Positions 44,954-53,198 of a stretch of 64,000 nt of DNA are shown here, one piece after another (positions within the stretch are counted from its first letter, which is position 1; every line of letters starts with the position of its first letter). The translations under genes and the position numbers were made by a program. The notes beneath the pieces are model-generated. The model saw only the letters and a program-made list of their open reading frames with translations, was not told where the DNA came from and did not search any database. Source of the DNA: JBKBIP01 sp046297495 (lineage in GTDB: Bacteria; Planctomycetota; Planctomycetia; Gemmatales; Gemmataceae); assembly GCA_046297495.1 (NCBI GenBank), contig JBKBIP010000012.1, positions 62,001 through 126,000 on the forward strand. The letters are read 5' to 3'.

Positions 44954-45241
44954 TTATTCCACGACTGCTAGAATGTCATCCTCGGTCATGATCAAATACT
45001 CCTCGCCGCCGACGTTGACTTCGTTGCCGGCATAGGAAGTAAACAGGACGCGGTCCCCTTCCTTCACCTGGAACGAGGCACGTTGGCCGTTGTCGAGTAG
45101 TTTGCCGTCGCCCAAGCTGATGACGCGGCCTTGTTTCGGCTTTTCCTTGGCAGTGTCCGGCAACACGATGCCGCCGGCGGTTTTCTCTTCTGCTTCCAGG
45201 CGTTTGATCACGATTTTGTCGTTCAGTGGTACGACTTTCAT
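44954..45241 (-). CDS. groES: Co-chaperonin GroES
   Basis: 95 aa. KVVPLNDKIVIKRLEAEEKTAGGIVLPDTAKEKP at the N-terminus includes the mobile loop that docks on GroEL. GDRVLFTSYAGNEV and EYLIMTEDDILAVVE complete the family pattern. AAGGAG lies upstream of the ATG at 45241. No groEL is adjacent: a receiver gene lies upstream and a gene-free gap downstream. Confidence 0.95.
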   Translation of the reverse strand: MKVVPLNDKIVIKRLEAEEKTAGGIVLPDTAKEKPKQGRVISLGDGKLLDNGQRASFQVKEGDRVLFTSYAGNEVNVGGEEYLIMTEDDILAVVE

Positions 45242-45306
45242 GCCTTTAGTGCTCCTTGAAATACTCGATGCACGCCAACCCCGATCACTCGACCGAGGCA
45301 ATGCCT

Positions 45307-45729
45307 TTACTGGCGGAACGGCGGGGGTTTGTCCGTGGAGGTATCACCATAGACCCGGCCCAAGACGCGCACCACCGTATACAAGACCACATGCTTACTG
45401 ATGGGTTTGGGAATGACGCTGTATGCCTTGGCTCGTAAGGCCTGGCGCATCAACCCCTCGTCCGCGTCGGCGGTGACGATGATGCACGGCAACACCGCGT
45501 TGACTTGCTGGACGAGCTGTAAGGTTTCCAGCCCGGTCAAACGCGGCATGTGCATATCGAGCAGGGCCAGGTGAACCGGCTCCTCGCGCACGATGTCGAG
45601 CGCTTCTTCCCCCGATGATGCCAGCAAGGTGCGATACCCTTCCGAATCGAAGACATCGCGCAAACTCTGCCGGCAACCTGGATCGTCATCGGTAATCAGT
45701 ATCGAATATGGTCTGTCTATGGTTTTCAT
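45307..45729 (-). CDS. Stand-alone response-regulator receiver protein
   Basis: 140 aa from ATG 45729. The receiver fold is complete: SILITDDDPGC (acidic pocket), LALLDMHMPRLTG (phospho-acceptor Asp about residue 59), CIIVTADADEG (Thr) and SVIPKPISKHV (Lys). There is no output domain, only a short Pro-rich tail. It probably acts through protein interaction or as a phosphorelay shuttle. No kinase gene is adjacent; the hybrid kinase is at 30718-34788. Confidence 0.9.
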   Translation of the reverse strand: MKTIDRPYSILITDDDPGCRQSLRDVFDSEGYRTLLASSGEEALDIVREEPVHLALLDMHMPRLTGLETLQLVQQVNAVLPCIIVTADADEGLMRQALRAKAYSVIPKPISKHVVLYTVVRVLGRVYGDTSTDKPPPFRQ

Positions 45730-45945
45730 GCCGCACCTCGTCTCTGGCCATACCACAGCGGAAATTGCTGGCCGGCGGCACGCTGGCACTGGGGACAGTC
45801 CCCCAACCTATTCCCCCTTCCTGCCAGCAAATTAGATGCCGCAGCTGATTTACAAGGCGGGTAAGATTCTAACTGCTTATATTAACAAAACATACGTCGG
45901 TGGAAAAATCAAGAGGGTGGCTGGGTTTTGTGTCGAAACCCTACT

Positions 45946-45987
45946 CCGGCTGCCACTGTAGGCAGCCGGTTTCTGCCAGAGTGGCAG
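45946..45987. repeat. Two adjacent stem-loops
   Basis: A perfect 9-bp stem (45946-45954 with 45961-45969) and a perfect 6-bp stem (45973-45978 with 45982-45987). Both are built on CTGCC/GGCAG motifs, so the two arms could also pair with each other, as in an alternating RNA switch. Confidence 0.5.
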
Positions 45988-46002
45988 GGGGCAGGAAGTT
46001 GC

Positions 46003-46048
46003 GGTTAGCGGGCAAGCCGCAGGCGAGTCTTCGACTCACCCGCTAAAC
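46003..46048. repeat. Family-2 intergenic repeat, complete
   Basis: TTAGCGGG (46005-46012) pairs with CCCGCTAA (46039-46046). Inside, GAGTC (46025-46029) pairs with GACTC (46033-46037) around TTC. It ends 9 bp before the stop of the DUF1571 gene, whose transcript it would terminate or protect. Confidence 0.6.
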
Positions 46049-46056
46049 ACTGATTA

Positions 46057-47313
46057 CTACCGCTTCTCCCATTGCCGGGGGTCGAAGTCGGCATCGGTCA
46101 GGCGAACGGGGTATTGGAAATTCTCATAGCGGTAGTATTCGACTTGATGGCCGGTTTCATCGTAAGTCAGCACGAGCATCGGAAGATAATTGGCCGGGTC
46201 GATGAAGAACTGGCGCCGTCCGCCGCGTGGCAGCTGGGGTTCGAACATGGGCGGCATGTGGTGCTCGAAAGCGACGAGCGGGGTGGCAAACTCTGGCCGG
46301 TTCACCGAGCCTAAGTAACGCAACGTACCGGCACGCGGGTCGCGGCGTTCGACGGCGTCCAGCAACGGTCCCAAACTGGCGATCATGTGGCCGATGCCCG
46401 CTTCGGTGATGGAATGGCGGCTGCGCCCCTTGACAAAGGGACTATCCACTGGCAGCGAAATCACCTTCTTGAACATCAGGGGAAAACGGTCGTCGTTGCC
46501 GAGCCGGGTATGGATGTGGTCGTCATACTGGCCTTTGACGTAAATCACTTCCCGGCCCTGATGCACTTCGCCAATCCACTTGAAATAGACGCTCCACGGC
46601 TGGTTGCGGAACTTAAACATGATTTCTTCCATAGGCTTGTCCTCGCCGTGGATTTGTTCCTGGCGATAGAGCTTGACGACATAATCCCCCATCCGTGCAT
46701 ACTGGGCGCTAGCTCGCTGATGCAGCTGGCGTAACTGAGCCAAGTTGTCGTCGCGCGGCGGCGCGGCGGGCGGGGCGGGGGGCGGCGGCAGCGGGGTTTG
46801 CGCGAGGGTCGAGGTTTCCGGCAACGCGGGGGGCAGTGGTGGCTGCGGTAACGGCGCATCGTCCTGGCCACGCAACAACGGCGTCCGCAGGCTGTCTGCC
46901 ATCGGCGGCGGCAGCGGGGCCGATTGACCGCGCGGCATCAGGCTCATGCTGGCCGGCGGCGACGGTGGCAGCGGATCGTTCAGCCCGGTGGTATCCGCTG
47001 GCGGCGGCAGCACGGCCGGCGGCGGGTTATCGGGTTTCCGAGGATCGAACGAAGGAGCACGCTGCTTGCGATGATGGCTGCATCCTGTCATCATCACGAT
47101 GATGCCAGCCAACATGCTGAGAATTCCCAAGATGATGAGCGATTGACTCAACAAATCGCGCCGTCTTTCTCGGCACGCTAATCGCAACGTGGATGGTAGC
47201 ATAGGTTCGGTCATGTGCGCGTACACCGATAGAAGCCGAGACTCACCGCGCGGAGTGGGTAAAGTCTCTCGACCGGAAAAACTGGGACCTGTCGGACACA
47301 TACGCTGATTCAT
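46057..47313 (-). CDS. DUF1571 protein with Pro-rich linker
   Basis: 418 aa from ATG 47313, which has GGAGGGG upstream. A later ATG (47214) would put the membrane segment nearer the N-terminus but has no ribosome site. A hydrophobic segment ending MMTGC (LIILGILSMLAGIIVMMTGC) may be a lipoprotein signal or an anchor. A Pro-rich stretch of about 110 residues follows. The C-terminal domain (YFKWIGEVHQGREVIYVKGQ, HSITEAGIGHM, EYYRYENFQYPVRLTDADFD) is DUF1571, a planctomycete-enriched family without known activity. Confidence 0.8.
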   Translation of the reverse strand: MNQRMCPTGPSFSGRETLPTPRGESRLLSVYAHMTEPMLPSTLRLACRERRRDLLSQSLIILGILSMLAGIIVMMTGCSHHRKQRAPSFDPRKPDNPPPAVLPPPADTTGLNDPLPPSPPASMSLMPRGQSAPLPPPMADSLRTPLLRGQDDAPLPQPPLPPALPETSTLAQTPLPPPPAPPAAPPRDDNLAQLRQLHQRASAQYARMGDYVVKLYRQEQIHGEDKPMEEIMFKFRNQPWSVYFKWIGEVHQGREVIYVKGQYDDHIHTRLGNDDRFPLMFKKVISLPVDSPFVKGRSRHSITEAGIGHMIASLGPLLDAVERRDPRAGTLRYLGSVNRPEFATPLVAFEHHMPPMFEPQLPRGGRRQFFIDPANYLPMLVLTYDETGHQVEYYRYENFQYPVRLTDADFDPRQWEKR

Positions 47314-47438
47314 GTCACTACCCCTCCGTGAGCACCGGCTCAACGGGACAATCCGTGGACCTTCCTTGGCCCGCGAGGAGACTAGCAATTCCTTCGTGGA
47401 AAAGAAAGAGAGATCGCAGCCACCCTGTGGGGCGTCCG

Positions 47439-49148
47439 CTAAACGCGGGTTCCTGATTCCGCGATCACCGGCATCGATTCACGAAAACGCAGATCGGCGA
47501 TCAAGCACGGATGCTTGTATTGTTCCAGTGTTCCTCCCGTGCGGGCCAGGCGTTGCCGATCCCACTGGTGCCAGGTGCCCGGCGGCAACAGCTCCAGCCG
47601 GATGGGTCCGAGCCGCAGCGATTGCCGCTTGCTGGCGTATTCGTCGTTGATCTGGGTAAGACGGCGTTCCAGCAAGGTGATGAGTTGTTCCCCCTGTTCG
47701 GGGTTGGCGATGTCCCCTTGCTCCACGAACAGGCCATAATACGGCGTGTCCTCGTCCCAACAGGGGGCCAGGCTGTAACAGGTGATTCCCAGATTGAGTT
47801 CGTGGGCGACCTCCTTCATCGCTTGGGCAACCTGATATTCGGACAGTTTCTCGCCGGTGATGTTGGCGAAGTGGCTCCCCTTGCTCAGAAATTCCACCAG
47901 CGGCGTTTGCTCATAGAAGCCAGTCACGCGCACCAGGTCGCAAATATGATAGCGATACATGCCGTACTTGGTGGTGGGGATGATGTAATAATTGCGCCCC
48001 TCTTGAACCTCGTGCGCGCCCAACACGGTGGGTTGCGGGCTGTCGATCTCGTCTTCGGGAATGAACTCGAAATAGTGGCTGGTGACATCGAGGACACCGC
48101 TGGGGGTGCCGTTCTCGATGGGGATGGTCATGCGCCCTTCGCTGGCGATCAGGCCGACATCACGAATCATCACGTCGCCGTAAATCCGGGGAAACTGGCG
48201 CAGATAGGCCCCCATCGTGCCGCCGGTCCAGGTGCCGATGAGCAACTTTTCGGGACTCCAGTAATCTTTGGGCAACAGCGTGCCAGTCCGGCGGACGATC
48301 TCCTCCAACTCCCGCGCCCGCTTGGGATCGGCCTTGAGCCGGCCCGCCAAGTCAGCGCGGATGTCTGGGGGAATGTCATGATGTTGACTCAGGGTGCCAT
48401 CATGCATGTCGCGGATGAGGGCTTCTTTTTCCTGGTCCCCCAATCGCGCCCAGTTGACCAAGGTGCTGGGGTTGGCGGCCACGATCATGCCGACACGGCG
48501 CGGCAAGCTGAGCCGCAGCGTGACATAGTATTTGGCCCGCACGTCCTTGATGCGGGCGCTGCTGGGGGCGACGCAATACACCCAGCGGATCAACCGTTTC
48601 TGCATCTGGGCCGTCAAGCCGGTAATGGCGCCGCAGGGAATGTCGGCCTCGGTGCGCTGTTCGTCCCAATCGCCGGAGAACTGGACGATGGGGCGCAGAC
48701 GGATGGCCGCATGATCCCGATACGCCCGCAAGCCCCAAAAGTGCCAGCCCCGACGGTAATCGGCGAGATATTGCGGTGTCACCGGAATGTACTTGCGCGT
48801 CGCCGTGGTGCCGCTGGTGAGAGCGAACATCAGCACGCGCTCATCGGCCAATAGCGCCCGGGTTTCGCCGCGCCGCACCTTGTTGATGTATGGTTCTAGC
48901 CGCTCATAACCGGCCACCGGCACCTGCTGGCGAAAGTCGTCCGCTGTCTGAATGGTGGCAAAACCATGATCCCGGCCAAAATCGGTATCTCGATGAAAAG
49001 CGATGATCCGCCGAAGTAAATCTTCCTGAACCTTGTGCGGTTGGGCGCAGGCTCGATCAAAGATCGCCAGCTGCCGACGGATCGGCCACGTCAACGCCCG
49101 CCGAATGGGATAGAGCAAGATGATTTTCAGGGCCAAGTCTTTCCACAT
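47439..49148 (-). CDS. GH3-family acyl-adenylating enzyme
   Basis: 569 aa from ATG 49148. ALTSGTTATRKYIPVT near residue 105 is the phosphate-binding (A3-type) motif. GTWTGGTMGAYLRQ, LIASEGRMTIP and TTKYGMYRYHICDLVRVTGF (A8-like) follow, as in GH3 auxin-responsive-promoter proteins. GH3 enzymes activate carboxylic acids as adenylates and in plants conjugate them to amino acids. The bacterial substrate is unknown; next to a lipid-type cluster a fatty or aromatic acid is plausible. The TAG stop lies within a family-2-like arm (CCGCTAAAC, 47436-47444). Confidence 0.85.
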   Translation of the reverse strand: MWKDLALKIILLYPIRRALTWPIRRQLAIFDRACAQPHKVQEDLLRRIIAFHRDTDFGRDHGFATIQTADDFRQQVPVAGYERLEPYINKVRRGETRALLADERVLMFALTSGTTATRKYIPVTPQYLADYRRGWHFWGLRAYRDHAAIRLRPIVQFSGDWDEQRTEADIPCGAITGLTAQMQKRLIRWVYCVAPSSARIKDVRAKYYVTLRLSLPRRVGMIVAANPSTLVNWARLGDQEKEALIRDMHDGTLSQHHDIPPDIRADLAGRLKADPKRARELEEIVRRTGTLLPKDYWSPEKLLIGTWTGGTMGAYLRQFPRIYGDVMIRDVGLIASEGRMTIPIENGTPSGVLDVTSHYFEFIPEDEIDSPQPTVLGAHEVQEGRNYYIIPTTKYGMYRYHICDLVRVTGFYEQTPLVEFLSKGSHFANITGEKLSEYQVAQAMKEVAHELNLGITCYSLAPCWDEDTPYYGLFVEQGDIANPEQGEQLITLLERRLTQINDEYASKRQSLRLGPIRLELLPPGTWHQWDRQRLARTGGTLEQYKHPCLIADLRFRESMPVIAESGTRV

Positions 49149-49223
49149 GTCTCTGCTCCGGAGGTGAATCAAAGGATGGGAAGAGCGTTTTCGGAGCCAT
49201 CCATCGCCAAGGAACAAGGTAGG

Positions 49224-49253
49224 TTCATCGATTCGCGAGCGCGAACCGATGAA
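49224..49253. repeat. Family-1 palindrome, copy I (tight loop)
   Basis: TTCATCGATTCGCG (49224-49237) and CGCGAACCGATGAA (49240-49253) pair at 13 of 14 positions with only AG between them. It is immediately followed by a half copy. Confidence 0.8.
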
Positions 49254-49263
49254 TCGTTCCTTA

Positions 49264-49291
49264 TTCGGAATCGAGCGTGAACCGATGAATC
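49264..49291. repeat. Family-1 palindrome, loop and right half
   Basis: TTCGGAATCGAGC plus GTGAACCGATGAATC matches the loop and right arm of copy A (543-570) at 25 of 28 positions. Together with copy I it makes a tandem of two units in the 163-bp gap between the hydrolase and GH3 genes. Confidence 0.7.
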
Positions 49292-49311
49292 ATTTTTCCG
49301 AATGGCGTTCC

Positions 49312-50346
49312 TCACGCCGACCGCACCATCTCCCGTTTTTTCTCGCACACGCCGTTGGTGCCTGGGGGCGGCTCCTCAACGACGTCACCAGCCAGGTGCT
49401 GGTCGAAGAAGAAGCGGACGCGGCAACGGTATTCGTCGCCGGCCAGGTGCAGGGCTTGATTGTGCTTGGCGTCCGGGACGATCCATAGCTCCTTGGGTTC
49501 GCTGGCTTGGTCGAAGAGGACCTGGGCCATGACGGGGCGGATGTAGGTGTCGTTGCCGCCGTGGATCATCAACAACGGCCGCTGGAGCCGGGCGATGGCC
49601 TTTTCCAGATACGGGAAATGACAATGGCATGCCTGTTCAATCCAGCGCAGGCCGACCTTGGCGACGGTGCCGTAATACCAATAAGGGAGCATGTCTTGAA
49701 TCAGATAGTTGTGATTGTACAGGCCGAACCATTTCCGCATGTACGGCACCACCGTCGAATAGGTGGCAAAGATGCCGTCCGTGACGAAGCAGCGAACGAA
49801 GGGATCATCGACCGCCGCCAGCAGACCGGCCCCGCCCCCCTTGCTGATGCCGAAGAAACCAACGCCGCGCGGGTCACGGTCAGGACGTTTTTTGAGGTAT
49901 TCCAGCGCCGCCTTAAAGTCACGGACTTCGTAGTCCGTCACCCACTGCATGGGGACGTAGTCGGTGGGCTTGTCACTATCCCCTTGGCCGCGATACTCAA
50001 ACGTGAAAATGTCATAACCTGCTGCCAACAAATGGTCACAGTATTGCAGACAGGCCCAGCGATTGGAGCCGAACTCCAGGCCAAACAGGATGACCCCCCG
50101 GCGCGGCCGCGGCGCGTGCAAGTAGCAACCGCGCAGTTGCAAGCCGTCGGCAGTGGTCAGCCGCACATCCTCGGCATCGGGGATCGGTTGGCCGATCGGG
50201 ATGATGAACAGCGGTTTTTCCTGGAAAATCCGAACGACATGGTGCAGGTACTTCCAGCGCATGACATAATGCAGCAAGATCAGGGCCACAATCATGGTCC
50301 CCGGTACGCTGCACAAGATGGCCGTTCCTAGCAAAATCCAAATCAC
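49312..50346 (-). CDS. Membrane-anchored alpha/beta hydrolase
   Basis: About 344 aa from a GTG at 50346 (GGAG 11 bp upstream); the frame extends to a TTG at 50448. An N-terminal membrane segment (VIWILLGTAILCSVPGTMIV) is followed by a hydrolase fold: FGLEFGSN, FEYRGQGDSD, nucleophile elbow FGISKGGGAG (Ser about residue 180), Asp in HGGNDTYIRP and His in PDAKHNQALH. It resembles CocE/BAAT-type or lysophospholipase-like esterases. It follows fabF in the same orientation and could release or modify the cluster's product. Confidence 0.82.
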   Translation of the reverse strand: MIWILLGTAILCSVPGTMIVALILLHYVMRWKYLHHVVRIFQEKPLFIIPIGQPIPDAEDVRLTTADGLQLRGCYLHAPRPRRGVILFGLEFGSNRWACLQYCDHLLAAGYDIFTFEYRGQGDSDKPTDYVPMQWVTDYEVRDFKAALEYLKKRPDRDPRGVGFFGISKGGGAGLLAAVDDPFVRCFVTDGIFATYSTVVPYMRKWFGLYNHNYLIQDMLPYWYYGTVAKVGLRWIEQACHCHFPYLEKAIARLQRPLLMIHGGNDTYIRPVMAQVLFDQASEPKELWIVPDAKHNQALHLAGDEYRCRVRFFFDQHLAGDVVEEPPPGTNGVCEKKREMVRSA

Positions 50347-50373
50347 AGGTGCAAATCTCCGAGGCGAAGCGCA

Positions 50374-50446
50374 GGTTAGCGGTCCGTCGCGGATGGTCCT
50401 TTGAAAGTCACCAGGGGGTAGTTCGCCGATGGCAAACTCGCTAAAC
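50374..50446. repeat. Family-2 repeat pair
   Basis: GGTTAGCGG (50374-50382) and CGCTAAAC (50439-50446) face each other across 56 bp between the fabF stop and the hydrolase start. The inside is not well paired. Confidence 0.4.
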
Positions 50447-50449
50447 AAG

Positions 50450-51742
50450 TTATCCCTTGAACTTGCTCACGATCAACGAGATATTCTGCCCGCCGAAACC
50501 GAAACTGTTGCTCAGGGCGTGTTCGATGTTCTTTTCGCGGGCTTCGTTGGGGATATAGTCCAGGTCGCATTCCGGGTCGGGATATTCGTAATTGATCGTG
50601 GGCGGCAAGACGCCGCGGCGCAGGGCCGTGATGGTGATGATCAGCTCCACGGCGCCGGCGGCGGCAATCAGGTGTCCCAACATGCTTTTGCTGCTGCTCA
50701 CGGGAATCTGAAAAGCGCCGTCGCCGAAGACCTTCTTGATGGCCAGCGATTCCACTTGATCGTTGACTTTGGTGCTGGTGCCGTGGGCGTTGACATAACC
50801 GATGGCTGATGGCGGCAACCCGCTGTCACGCAGCGCCCCTTCGATGCAGGCGATGGCCCCTCGGCCTTCGGGGTGGCTGTCGGTGACGCGGAAGGCGTCG
50901 GCGGTCGAGCCGTAGCCGGTCAGCTCAGCATAAATCGGCGCGCCCCGTTTTTGGGCATGTGCCAGCTCTTCCAGAATGAGAATACCGGCCCCTTCCCCCA
51001 ACACGAAGCCGTCGCGTTTCATGTCAAAGGGACGCGATGCTTTCTTTGGCTCATCGTTGTGGGTGGACAGGGCGGTGAGTAGGTTGAAACCGCTCAGGCC
51101 CAACTCGTGAATCATGCTGTGCGATCCGCCCGTCACCATAACGTCGGCATGGTCCTGGCGAATCATCTCGGCGGCCTCGCCGATGGCTTGGCTGCTGGCG
51201 GCGCAGGCGGTCAAGCAATTGTAATTCGGCCCTTGCAGATCGAAGTACTCGGCCAAGTGGCCGGTGGTCGTGTGCAGTTCCTGCTCGAATTCCTTGCTCG
51301 GATGGAAGTGCGTCAGCCCGCCGCGCGCGAAACCAACCGGATCAACGGTGCGCGTTTGCGTGTCATAGACTTGGGCCAACACTTTGACCAGGTGCGGAAA
51401 GTCTTGAATCCCCTCGCCGGTCCCCATGTAGATGCCCATGCGCGTGCGGTCCCCTTGGCCGTCGATCAGGCCGGAGTCGCGCAGCGCTTGCGTGGCGGCG
51501 GCGGCGGCGAACTGGGCGTTCACGCCGGAATTGTCCCAGCGGCGGGGGTCCTTCACCCAATCACCGAGGTTGAAGTGTTTCACCTCGGCGGCGAACTTGG
51601 TGGGGAAGAAGCGAGCATCAAACCCCTTGATGAAATCGACGCCGCTGCGCCCTTCGATCTGGGCCTGGTACAGTTCCTCGACGCTGTTGCCCAGCGGCGT
51701 GATTACTCCCATGCCCGTTATGACGACACGTCTTCGCATCAT
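50450..51742 (-). CDS. fabF: Beta-ketoacyl-ACP synthase II type (complete active site)
   Basis: 430 aa. RRVVITGMGVITPLGNS at the start; nucleophile Cys in CLTACAASSQAIG (about residue 176); His in NAHGTSTKVND (about 320); second His in KSMLGHLIAAAG (about 355). All three KS catalytic residues and the Lys are present. It performs decarboxylative condensation of malonyl-ACP with acyl chains. It is directly downstream (86 bp) of a KS homologue lacking these residues, so the two probably form a heterodimer. No clear Shine-Dalgarno precedes the ATG pair at 51737-51742. Confidence 0.93.
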   Translation of the reverse strand: MMRRRVVITGMGVITPLGNSVEELYQAQIEGRSGVDFIKGFDARFFPTKFAAEVKHFNLGDWVKDPRRWDNSGVNAQFAAAAATQALRDSGLIDGQGDRTRMGIYMGTGEGIQDFPHLVKVLAQVYDTQTRTVDPVGFARGGLTHFHPSKEFEQELHTTTGHLAEYFDLQGPNYNCLTACAASSQAIGEAAEMIRQDHADVMVTGGSHSMIHELGLSGFNLLTALSTHNDEPKKASRPFDMKRDGFVLGEGAGILILEELAHAQKRGAPIYAELTGYGSTADAFRVTDSHPEGRGAIACIEGALRDSGLPPSAIGYVNAHGTSTKVNDQVESLAIKKVFGDGAFQIPVSSSKSMLGHLIAAAGAVELIITITALRRGVLPPTINYEYPDPECDLDYIPNEAREKNIEHALSNSFGFGGQNISLIVSKFKG

Positions 51743-51752
51743 TTTTCGATAG

Positions 51753-51818
51753 TTCTTAGTTCTTAGTACTTAGTGCTTAGCTCCTTGTCACGGATCACAC
51801 GATCTAGCCAAGAACTAA
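51753..51818. repeat. Heptamer tandem repeat and inverted partner upstream of fabF
   Basis: Four 7-bp units ending CTTAG (TTCTTAG, TTCTTAG, TACTTAG, TGCTTAG) run from 51753 to 51780. AAGAACTAA at 51810-51818 is the reverse complement of TTAGTTCTT at 51756-51764. This is like the short tandem heptamers seen in some cyanobacteria. It fills the 86-bp gap between the two KS genes, just before the fabF start. Confidence 0.7.
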
Positions 51819-51828
51819 ACATTAAGGC

Positions 51829-53109
51829 CTAATCGTCCCAGCGGCGCAGAACGGCGGCGCCGCAGTGGCCCATATCGGTGAAACTCAATTTGACGACATA
51901 CGGCTTGCGGATCGGTCGGGGTTCCCTGGCGGCGACGGTGATGGGGCAAGCCGGGTCGGGTTCCTCGTAATTCAACGTCGGGGGCAAGCTGCCGTGCCGC
52001 AGGGCCAGCAAACTGGCGGCCAATTCGGTCAAGCCGCTGGCTGCTCCCAAGTTGCCGATGTAACTGGCCAGAGCAAACACTGGCGGTTCCGCGTCGCCGA
52101 ACGCTTGCTGAATGCCGCGTGCTTCCCAGGCGTCCACTTCGATGGAGCCGGCGCTGTGGGCGCTGACGTGATCGACTTGGTCAGGACCAATCCCCGCTTC
52201 GCGCAGCGCGGTTTGCATGGCGCGGGCCAAGCCGGCCCCCGTCTTGCCGCGATCATAGGCCGCCCCAAAGCCGACGACCTCGGCATAAATACGGGCGCCG
52301 CGGCGCTGGGCGTGTTCCAATTCCTCCAGCGCCAAAACGCTGGCTCCCTCGCCGATGACAGTACCATCGCGGTTTTTGTCAAAGGGACGACATGCTTTCT
52401 CGGGTTCGTCGTTCCGCTTCGATAGTTTCTGGAACAAACATTGCCGCACCAAGCTGAGCGGGTTGATCTTGCTATCCGCCCCGCCAACCACGAAGAAATC
52501 AGCCTGATCCCGTTTGAGGATGCGGTAGGCTTCCCCCAGAGCCAACAAACTAGCCACGTCGCTTTCGGTGATGGTATTGTTCGGACCTTGCGCGTTGTGC
52601 AGGATCGACACATGACAAGCCAGCATGTTGGGGAGATATTTGAGCATCCACAACGGCGGCATGGTGGCCAGGCCGTGCTCGCCCCACTTGGCCAACTCGA
52701 CGGCGCCCGGCTGACAATTGGCGCATAGCACCGAGGCCGGGGCCAATTCTTCCAGCTCGGTGGCGATCAAGCCGGAACCGAACTCGACGCCAAAGCGGGT
52801 CGGATCGAGCTTGGTCTTGTCGATGCAGGCGTCATCCAAAGCCAGCTGGGCGGCAGACACGGCGAATTGGATCGTCCGGGCCATTACCTTCAGGCTCTTG
52901 CGTTCCTTCTTGTCGATGTAGCGTTTGGCATCGAAGTCGAGAATCTCACCGGCAAAATGGATAGGCAAGCCCGACGTGTCCACGGACTGTATGGTCCGTA
53001 TCCCACTTTGACCCTGCAGCAAGGCTTGCCAGAAGGAATCCAGTTCTAGCCCGATTGGACTAAGGACCCCCATGCCGGTCAGCACAACTCGCCGGGAAGA
53101 AGATGTCAT
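51829..53109 (-). CDS. Ketosynthase homologue without catalytic Cys (chain-length-factor-like)
   Basis: 426 aa from ATG 53109. The thiolase fold is complete (RRVVLTGMGVLSPIGLEL, RPFDKNRDGTVIGEGASVLALEELEHA). The nucleophile position reads NTITESDVASLLALGEA, placing Asp where KS enzymes have Cys. The first His remains (SAHSAGS), but the second site reads ASYIGNLGAASG, so His and Lys are replaced by Asn and Ala. This is the pattern of a KS-beta/chain-length factor, though those usually carry Gln at the Cys position. Probable partner of the KS at 50450. Confidence 0.88.
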   Translation of the reverse strand: MTSSSRRVVLTGMGVLSPIGLELDSFWQALLQGQSGIRTIQSVDTSGLPIHFAGEILDFDAKRYIDKKERKSLKVMARTIQFAVSAAQLALDDACIDKTKLDPTRFGVEFGSGLIATELEELAPASVLCANCQPGAVELAKWGEHGLATMPPLWMLKYLPNMLACHVSILHNAQGPNNTITESDVASLLALGEAYRILKRDQADFFVVGGADSKINPLSLVRQCLFQKLSKRNDEPEKACRPFDKNRDGTVIGEGASVLALEELEHAQRRGARIYAEVVGFGAAYDRGKTGAGLARAMQTALREAGIGPDQVDHVSAHSAGSIEVDAWEARGIQQAFGDAEPPVFALASYIGNLGAASGLTELAASLLALRHGSLPPTLNYEEPDPACPITVAAREPRPIRKPYVVKLSFTDMGHCGAAVLRRWDD

Positions 53110-53198
53110 AGCACACCTATACAAGGCAACGCTTCCCTAAAGCGTCGCTACTCTGTCCCACTATTCTCCGAAAGGCGCGGCAGCGGGACTTATTCACT

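Larger units (their letters stand above)
45730..46056. other. Gap holding two hairpins and a family-2 element
   Basis: 327 bp without a gene. CCGGCTGCC/GGCAGCCGG (45946-45969, 6-nt loop) is followed at once by CTGCCA-GAG-TGGCAG (45973-45987), then by the family-2 element at 46003-46048. The AT-rich part 45860-45915 probably holds the promoter of the receiver gene. Confidence 0.55.

Noticed and set aside
47511..48854. 447-codon plus-strand frame opposite the GH3 gene
   Set aside because: Antisense shadow; the GH3 product has clear adenylation motifs along the same region.
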